Origin: Acidaminococcus sp.
GTDB taxonomy: Bacteria; Bacillota; Negativicutes; Acidaminococcales; Acidaminococcaceae
Assembly: GCA_019416065.1 (NCBI GenBank)
Contig: DXYB01000056.1
Coordinates: 1-11,015, forward strand
Direction of reading: 5' to 3'
DNA length: 11,015 bases
Part shown: positions 6,752-11,015 of the stretch, piece by piece
How the letters are laid out: each line of letters begins with the position of its first letter
How positions within the stretch are numbered: position 1 is the stretch's first letter
Position numbers and translations under genes: made by a program
Notes under the pieces: generated by a model
The model's database searches: none
Seen by the model: the letters and a program-made list of their open reading frames with translations, nothing else
What the model was told of the DNA's origin: nothing

Positions 6752-6763
6752 ATAAGAGACTAA

Positions 6764-6785
6764 ATAGTATTTTACTTTTTCTATT
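6764..6785. promoter_or_regulatory. Second LysR-type half-site element over the SDR -35
   Basis: ATAGTATTTTAC (6764-6775) followed by CTATT (6781-6785) repeats the ATAG-ATTTTAC...CTAT pattern of the 6732-6751 dyad. The ATTTTAC cores are exactly 31 bases apart, about three helical turns. It covers the -35 of the SDR promoter, as expected for a LysR activation site. Confidence 0.5.
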
Positions 6786-6799
6786 CTATCACAGATAAT
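6771..6799 (+). promoter_or_regulatory. Promoter of the SDR-dctP-isomerase operon
   Basis: TTTACT (6771-6776), a 17-base spacer and GATAAT (6794-6799). The -10 is good and the -35 poor, typical of an activator-dependent promoter. The inferred start is near 6806, giving a leader of about 55 bases before the ATG at 6862. Confidence 0.55.
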
Positions 6800-6861
6800 A
6801 AAGACAACAAAGAGCAAAAATTGCGAGTTATTTGAAAATAGCAAGAGAAAGGGGTATTATC

Positions 6862-7614
6862 ATGAAACGTTTTGAAGGAAAAGTCGTGTTGTTTACCGGA
6901 GCCGGCGACGTTTCTCTGGAAGCATCCCGGAGAGTCATGGAAGAAGGAGCGAATATTGTACTGGCTGATTTTTCAGCAAAAGCGCTGGATGAAGCCCTTT
7001 CCATCCTCACAAAAGAAGGCTATGCGGCGGATAGAATTCTGTGTTGCCGCTGTGATACCCGTAAAAAGACGGACTGCGATGCCGTCGTGCAGCAAGCGTT
7101 AGAGAAATGGTCTCGGATTGACACCCTGGTAGCTACAGCCGGGATTATCCGGCACCGTCCCATTGATGAAATGACGGATCAGGAATGGCAGAATGTTATT
7201 GATGTCAATTTAACAGGCGTATTCCACAGCATTCAGTCCGTGGTGCCTGCGATGAAAAAACAAAAACAAGGTCATATCGTCGTGATTTCTTCTATTGGTG
7301 GCCGCACCGGGCGTCCCGGCGTCGGCGTCAATTATGCAGCTTCCAAGGCTGGGGTCAATGGAATGGTAATCAATCTAGGCTATGCGCTGGCGCCTTGGCA
7401 GATCACAGTCAATAGTATTGCACCGGGTCCCTTAAAAGGCCGGATGTTCCAATCCATGACTGAGGAACAGAAAAAAGCACTGGCAGAGGGGATTCCTCTG
7501 GGCCGTGTAGGAGAAACCAAAGATATTGCCGCCGCTATTGCCTATCTGGGCAGTGACGATGCGGCCTGGACCACAGGCGAAGTCTTGGATGTAAACGGGG
7601 GCCTGCAATATTAA
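6862..7614 (+). CDS. Short-chain dehydrogenase/reductase (classical SDR)
   Basis: A 250-residue classical SDR oxidoreductase, usual length. Seen: strand 1 and TG at residues 12-13, acidic D36 at the end of strand 2 (prefers NAD(H) over NADP(H) in this family), N116 in VNLTG, a catalytic Ser (S143/S144), Y158 and K162 (NYAASK), and the C-terminal GEVLDVNGG. Odd: the dinucleotide-binding motif TGxxxGxG reads TGAGDVSL (12-19), so its second and third glycines are Val and Leu, and the NNAG motif is ATAG (91-94). The catalytic triad is intact, so an enzyme is still expected. The ATG at 6862 has GGGG 7 bases upstream; an earlier in-frame start at 6832 lacks one. It is the first gene of the operon, 33 bases before dctP. 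It probably oxidises or reduces a hydroxyl of the compound bound by that receptor. Confidence 0.92.
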   Translation: MKRFEGKVVLFTGAGDVSLEASRRVMEEGANIVLADFSAKALDEALSILTKEGYAADRILCCRCDTRKKTDCDAVVQQALEKWSRIDTLVATAGIIRHRPIDEMTDQEWQNVIDVNLTGVFHSIQSVVPAMKKQKQGHIVVISSIGGRTGRPGVGVNYAASKAGVNGMVINLGYALAPWQITVNSIAPGPLKGRMFQSMTEEQKKALAEGIPLGRVGETKDIAAAIAYLGSDDAAWTTGEVLDVNGGLQY

Positions 7615-7647
7615 CCGCAAAGCAAGAGTAGAGGAGGTTAGAAGAAC

Positions 7648-8733
7648 ATGAGAAAAAAATGGCAACTTCTGGCAGCTGGATTATGTATGGTATTTGCATT
7701 GACCGGCTGTGGGTCTGAAGAAAAGGCCAGTAGCGACAGCAATACCGACCCTAAATATGCCAATTTATCCTCTGTGGATTTAATTCTAGCGGATTCTGCG
7801 GGAAAAGGAGCCGCGGGGGAACTATTTGACCGTTCCTTTGCAGAACATCTGGAAAAGATCACTGGGGGTAAAATCAAAGTAGATTTTCATCCTAACGGGG
7901 ATTTGGGAAACGATGTGGACCTGATCCGCCAGCTGAAAAATGGGGATATTGATATGGTAGGATCCCAGATCGCCCCTTGGGCTTCCTTTATTCCGCAAAC
8001 CGCTGTGTTCGATTACCCTATGTTATTTGCCAATTATAGCGGTGATGCAATCAATGAGGTACTAAACGGGGATACGAAAACCCATGCAGAATTGGAAAAA
8101 GCTTTCAATGCGGCCGGTCTTGAATTGATCACACTGGAACAAAATGCTACATTCCGTATGACCACTTCCAATAAACCCCTGAACACATTGGAAGATTTTA
8201 AGGGACTGAAAATCCGTACCATGGAAAACAAGAACCACATGGATTTCTGGTCCGCTATTGGAGCCTCCCCTACGCCTCTCGCCTTTGGGGAATTGTATAT
8301 CTCTTTGCAAAATGGTACGGTGGACGCAGAAGAAAATGCATCGGATACCATTGAAGGCGTCAATTTCCAGGAAGTACAAAAATACCTGGAAGACACCAAA
8401 CATATTCTCTACGTAAACCAGATCGTCATGAATAAGAAAAAATACGATGCCCTCGCCCCCGCCTATAAAGAGGCCATCAAGCAGGCATCCCAGGAAGCAT
8501 TAAAAGAAATGCGTCCCCAGATGGTAAAAACAGACCAGGACGCTATAGGCCGTCTGGAGAAAAAAGGCATGAAATTCATTCAATACAACAAAGCGTTTTA
8601 TGAGCAAGTTTTGGCTTTACCCAGTGTAAAAGCCTTGTACCAGAAGATTGATGCCCAGGTCGGAGACCTTGGAAAAACGTTGCAACAAGACCTGGAAGCA
8701 GCGGCCCAAAAATTCCCAGGAGGTAAAAGCTAA
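7648..8733 (+). CDS. dctP: TRAP transporter solute-binding lipoprotein, DctP family
   Basis: A 361-residue substrate-binding protein of a TRAP transporter. It has a lipoprotein signal peptide with lipobox LTGC (Cys21), a Ser/Asp-rich linker to about residue 37, and a DctP domain (about 42-350). Seen: the HPNGDLGNDVDLIRQLKNGDIDM segment typical of the family (81-103), R170 in ATFRM, R190 in GLKIR (the conserved arginine that salt-bridges the ligand carboxylate), and the ELYISLQNGTVDAEEN signature (215-230). It would sit outside the membrane as a lipid-anchored receptor for a carboxylate or sugar acid. An AGGAGG site precedes the ATG. Its stop overlaps the next start (TAATG). No DctQ or DctM membrane gene is present here, and the operon terminates soon after, so the permease must be encoded elsewhere. 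Confidence 0.93.
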   Translation: MRKKWQLLAAGLCMVFALTGCGSEEKASSDSNTDPKYANLSSVDLILADSAGKGAAGELFDRSFAEHLEKITGGKIKVDFHPNGDLGNDVDLIRQLKNGDIDMVGSQIAPWASFIPQTAVFDYPMLFANYSGDAINEVLNGDTKTHAELEKAFNAAGLELITLEQNATFRMTTSNKPLNTLEDFKGLKIRTMENKNHMDFWSAIGASPTPLAFGELYISLQNGTVDAEENASDTIEGVNFQEVQKYLEDTKHILYVNQIVMNKKKYDALAPAYKEAIKQASQEALKEMRPQMVKTDQDAIGRLEKKGMKFIQYNKAFYEQVLALPSVKALYQKIDAQVGDLGKTLQQDLEAAAQKFPGGKS

Positions 8734-9554
8734 TGGGAGAAAAGCTGTTTTCCCTAGCGTACCTTACGCTCCCCGGCGTTCACCCCTTGGATCAGATCCA
8801 AATTGCAGCAGCTTGCGGTTACGACGGGGTTGACCTTCGCACATTGTCCCAAAATTGGCCGGCAGACAAGACCTGGTCCCTATCTGATCTGGATCTGTTT
8901 ACAGCCGTCAAAGCGGCCTTGCAGGATACCAAAATGCGCCTTTTCGATATTGAATTGGGTAGGGTGGCTGATGGAGTTGATGTATCCAGCTTTGAACCAG
9001 ATTTTGCAAACGCCGAAGCACTAGGGGCTGCGTTTGTCACGGCCAGTGTTTGGTCCCAAGATCTTGCTTTTGCTAGAGAAGAATTTAAAATGATGGCAAA
9101 ACTGGCAGCAAAATATCACTTGACGCTCTCCCTGGAATTTGTCCCCTTTGCAGAAGTGAAAGATCTCCCCCAGGCGCTCCAATGGATGGAGCAGGTGCAG
9201 GAACCCAATGTAAGGGTACTCATTGACTTGCTGCATGCCTACCGGACAAAAGTGACTCCGGAAGTGCTTCAGAAATTACAGCCATCCCAGGTCGGCTGCG
9301 TTCACATTTGTGACGGTCCTGTCTTTATTCCTCCCTTGCAGCATCCAGATATGATTAGTGTAACCCGCAGCGCTCGGCTATACTTGGGGGAAGGAGGCAT
9401 CCCCATTGACGCGATCCTGAAAAATATGCCCGCACCGCCGTACTACGCCATAGAATTGCCCAACACCGTAGAAATCTCCAGACGGGGAAACTACGGACAC
9501 GCTAAGAAATGTCTGGAAACCACAAAAGCATACTTTAACGCTCACGCACTCTAA
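8733..9554 (+). CDS. Sugar phosphate isomerase/epimerase-like TIM-barrel enzyme
   Basis: A 273-residue cytoplasmic protein of the xylose-isomerase-like TIM-barrel superfamily (AP_endonuc_2). Usual length. The four metal-site residues are visible in order: E135 (SLEFVP), D165 (LIDLLHAYR), H191 (CVHICDGP) and E241 (AIELPN). An LGEGGIP motif (218-224) corresponds to the family's usual PGEG segment. Members isomerise or epimerise sugars and keto-sugars; others dehydrate, such as 3-dehydroshikimate dehydratase of the AsbF type. The ATG shares a base with the dctP stop (TAATG) and is preceded by AGGAGG inside dctP, so translation is coupled. With the SDR it could form a two-step oxidation plus isomerisation or dehydration route for the receptor's ligand. 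The superfamily is clear; the reaction is not. Confidence 0.87.
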   Translation: MGEKLFSLAYLTLPGVHPLDQIQIAAACGYDGVDLRTLSQNWPADKTWSLSDLDLFTAVKAALQDTKMRLFDIELGRVADGVDVSSFEPDFANAEALGAAFVTASVWSQDLAFAREEFKMMAKLAAKYHLTLSLEFVPFAEVKDLPQALQWMEQVQEPNVRVLIDLLHAYRTKVTPEVLQKLQPSQVGCVHICDGPVFIPPLQHPDMISVTRSARLYLGEGGIPIDAILKNMPAPPYYAIELPNTVEISRRGNYGHAKKCLETTKAYFNAHAL

Positions 9555-9570
9555 TCATGCGCATTGTTTT

Positions 9571-9627
9571 AAAGAGGGCTGTTGACTGTGTAAAATTCAC
9601 ACTGGCAACAGCCCTCTTTTGTTTTTT
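9571..9627 (+). terminator. Strong intrinsic terminator ending the SDR-dctP-isomerase operon
   Basis: A perfect 14-bp stem (AAAGAGGGCTGTTG 9571-9584 with CAACAGCCCTCTTT 9606-9619), an inner GTGT/ACAC stem (9588-9591 with 9599-9602), then TGTTTTTT. It starts 17 bases after the isomerase stop. On the minus strand the exit has only TTT, so it is probably a weaker stop for the convergent alcohol dehydrogenase. Confidence 0.93.
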
Positions 9628-9643
9628 ATACCGTCATGTTCAG

Positions 9644-10861
9644 TTAGAAGTCTATATCCAAATCATAGTAGCAGGCTTTCAGGAGTTTTTCCATTTCTTC
9701 CTGGTTAGGCTGCCGAGGGTTACTGCCGGTGCAGGCATCGGCAATAGCATCTTTGGCAATCTGGGGCAGGCGTTTCAGGAAAACGTCTTCTGGTACAAAG
9801 CCTGTTTCCGCAGGAAGTCCGTCTTTCCCGTAATATTTAATGGCTTTAGGAATATTGAGTTTATCCTGCATCCCCCGTACCCAGTCAATCAACTTCTGCA
9901 CCTTTTCGTCGTCACTGGTTCCGCCCAAATGCATGTAGTCCGCGATCACACCGTACCGTTTTTTTGCTGTAGCATCCTTGGCATTATAGGCAATGACCTT
10001 AGGCAGGTACATAGCATTAGCCGCCCCATGAATGATATGGGCGCCGTAATCGGCAAACGCGGCTCCCGTTTTATGGGCCATAGAGTGTACAATGCCTAGC
10101 AGTGCATTGGAAAACGCCATGCCGGCCAGGCACTGGGCATAGTGCATTTTATCCCGGGCCGTCATATCTCCGCCATAGGAATCTACCAAATACTCTTGGA
10201 TCATTTCGATGGCATGAATGGCTAATGGATCCGAAAATTCACAGTTGGCCGTGGACACATAGGCTTCTACCGCATGGGTAAAGGCATCCATACCAGTATG
10301 GGCCACGAGTTTTTTCGGCATGCCATGGGTCAATTCTGGTTCAATGATGGCAATATCCGGAGTAATTTCAAAGTCCGCAATGGGGTACTTAATACCTTTT
10401 TGGTAATCGGTGATGATGGAAAACGCCGTTACTTCCGTTGCCGTACCACTGGTGGACGGAATCGCCACAAAATGGGCTTTCTGACGCAGTTTGGGCAAGC
10501 CAAACACCTTCCGCATTTCTTCAAAGGTGATATCCGGATATTCGTACTTGATCCACATGGCTTTTGCCGCATCAATGGGAGAGCCGCCGCCAATGGCTAC
10601 AATCCAGTCAGGCTCAAAGTCCAGCATCATCTGGGCGCCTTTTTCCACGGTTTCCACGGACGGATCACTTTCGATTCCTTCATAAATTTTAACTTCCATC
10701 CCGGCTTCTTTCAGGTAGGCTTCCGCCCTGCCCAGCGATCCGTTTCTCCGGGCACTGCCGCCGCCTGTACAAATAACAGCCCGTTTCCCTTCCAGCGTCT
10801 TCAGCACGGCCATTGCATCTGCCCCATGATAAATATCCCGGGGTAACGTAAATCTTGCCAT
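9644..10861 (-). CDS. Iron-containing alcohol dehydrogenase (AdhE C-terminal-like)
   Basis: A 405-residue group III alcohol dehydrogenase that interconverts an alcohol and an aldehyde with NAD(P)(H) in the cytoplasm. Seen: the nucleotide-binding GGGSPIDAAK (91-100), STSGTATEVTAF (136-147), and the four metal ligands D192 and H196 (GMDAFTHAVEAY), H263 (SMAHKTGA) and H278 (IIHGAANAM), at nearly the same positions as in FucO (D196, H200, H263, H277). The KYPIADFEITPDIAIIEPEL stretch, SMAHK and the RYGVIADY segment look most like the alcohol dehydrogenase half of bifunctional AdhE, here as a free-standing enzyme. I chose the ATG at 10861, with GGGAGG 7 bases upstream. An in-frame ATG at 10900 would add 13 residues without a site. 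It stands alone and convergent to the SDR operon; likely a fermentative aldehyde reductase. Confidence 0.94.
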   Translation of the reverse strand: MARFTLPRDIYHGADAMAVLKTLEGKRAVICTGGGSARRNGSLGRAEAYLKEAGMEVKIYEGIESDPSVETVEKGAQMMLDFEPDWIVAIGGGSPIDAAKAMWIKYEYPDITFEEMRKVFGLPKLRQKAHFVAIPSTSGTATEVTAFSIITDYQKGIKYPIADFEITPDIAIIEPELTHGMPKKLVAHTGMDAFTHAVEAYVSTANCEFSDPLAIHAIEMIQEYLVDSYGGDMTARDKMHYAQCLAGMAFSNALLGIVHSMAHKTGAAFADYGAHIIHGAANAMYLPKVIAYNAKDATAKKRYGVIADYMHLGGTSDDEKVQKLIDWVRGMQDKLNIPKAIKYYGKDGLPAETGFVPEDVFLKRLPQIAKDAIADACTGSNPRQPNQEEMEKLLKACYYDLDIDF

Positions 10862-10918
10862 GTTTTTGCCTCCCTTCAGCGCAATGCTTAAAATCTGCAT
10901 CCATCTGATGTTGAGTTT

Positions 10919-10947
10919 AGTATATCCTTTTTTTGTTTTTTAAGCAA
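10919..10947 (-). promoter_or_regulatory. Promoter of the iron alcohol dehydrogenase gene
   Basis: On the minus strand TTGCTT (10942-10947), an exactly 17-base A-rich spacer and TATACT (10919-10924). This is the best sigma-70-type promoter in the window. The inferred start is near 10912, giving a leader of about 50 bases. Confidence 0.75.
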
Positions 10948-10969
10948 CTTATCTATTGTAAAAGACGGC

Positions 10970-10999
10970 GTTAGTTTTTTGTTAGTTGGATATGGTTAG
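10970..10999. repeat. Short GTTAG repeats upstream of the alcohol dehydrogenase promoter
   Basis: GTTAGTT occurs at 10970-10976 and 10981-10987 (11-base period) and GTTAG again at 10995-10999. They lie about 58-87 bases before the inferred start of the alcohol dehydrogenase transcript. They could be tandem regulator sites, but the sequence is low in complexity and chance is possible. Nothing else is seen in the rest of the right end (11000-11015). Confidence 0.3.
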
Positions 11000-11015
11000 A
11001 GATTCCCCTTGGGTA

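Noticed and set aside
6832..6861. Longer N-terminus for the SDR
   Set aside because: The extra ten residues precede the normal SDR start, and the ribosome binding site (GGGG at 6851-6854) fits only the ATG at 6862.
10274..10846. Plus-strand open frame of 190 codons
   Set aside because: It is the antisense shadow of the iron alcohol dehydrogenase, whose metal ligands and nucleotide-binding motif are all in the minus-strand frame.
1..11015. Mobile element, defence island or CRISPR array
   Set aside because: No transposase, integrase, nuclease-helicase set, spaced direct repeats or terminal inverted repeats were seen; all ten full genes are metabolic, transport, envelope or regulatory.

Overview
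The window looks like chromosomal DNA of an anaerobic, fermentative Bacillota-type bacterium. A member of the Negativicutes, such as an Acidaminococcaceae relative, is my best guess. The pointers are strong AGGAGG-type ribosome binding sites, intrinsic terminators with U-tracts, roughly even base composition, a SpoVB/YtgP-like flippase, a 2-hydroxycarboxylate transporter, TRAP and LysR genes, and an iron-dependent alcohol dehydrogenase that resembles the C-terminal half of AdhE. The organism is inferred; no marker gene fixes it. I see no tRNA, rRNA, CRISPR array, insertion sequence or phage gene.

Layout. Positions 1-6708 are all on the minus strand. In transcription order they carry a LysR regulator (5794-6708), a 14-helix-type polysaccharide/lipid flippase (4076-5698), an M23 peptidase (2985-3941), a small GCN5-type acetyltransferase (2585-2881), a LigI-like amidohydrolase (1451-2332), a 2HCT-family transporter (126-1433), and the first 21 codons of a possible further gene that runs off the left edge. 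Convincing intrinsic terminators follow the flippase, the peptidase and the acetyltransferase, so these are mostly separate units. The amidohydrolase, transporter and possible partial gene form one likely operon.

Divergent from lysR lies a tight plus-strand operon: a short-chain dehydrogenase (6862-7614), a DctP-type TRAP solute-binding lipoprotein (7648-8733), and a TIM-barrel sugar-phosphate isomerase/epimerase-like enzyme (8733-9554). The last two are joined by a TAATG overlap, and the operon ends at a 14-bp-stem terminator (9571-9627). The 153-bp lysR/SDR intergenic region has the classic LysR layout: a dyad about 65 bp before the inferred start site and a second related element over the -35. 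A convergent iron-dependent alcohol dehydrogenase (9644-10861) with a good sigma-70-type promoter closes the window.

How the genes may work together: the LysR protein probably responds to an organic acid and switches on the SDR-DctP-isomerase operon. That operon would bind a carboxylate or sugar acid and oxidise and isomerise or dehydrate it. The TRAP membrane subunits (DctQ/DctM) are absent from the window. Separately, a lactone hydrolase-like enzyme is paired with a hydroxyacid transporter whose predicted substrate-contact residues differ from CitS. This suggests a route for some lactone/hydroxycarboxylate other than citrate. A GATAAT/ATTATC dyad before that operon leaves open co-regulation of both loci. 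The best candidates for new biology are this lactonase-2HCT pair, the orphan TRAP receptor operon, and a terminator-like hairpin in the leader of the M23 peptidase.
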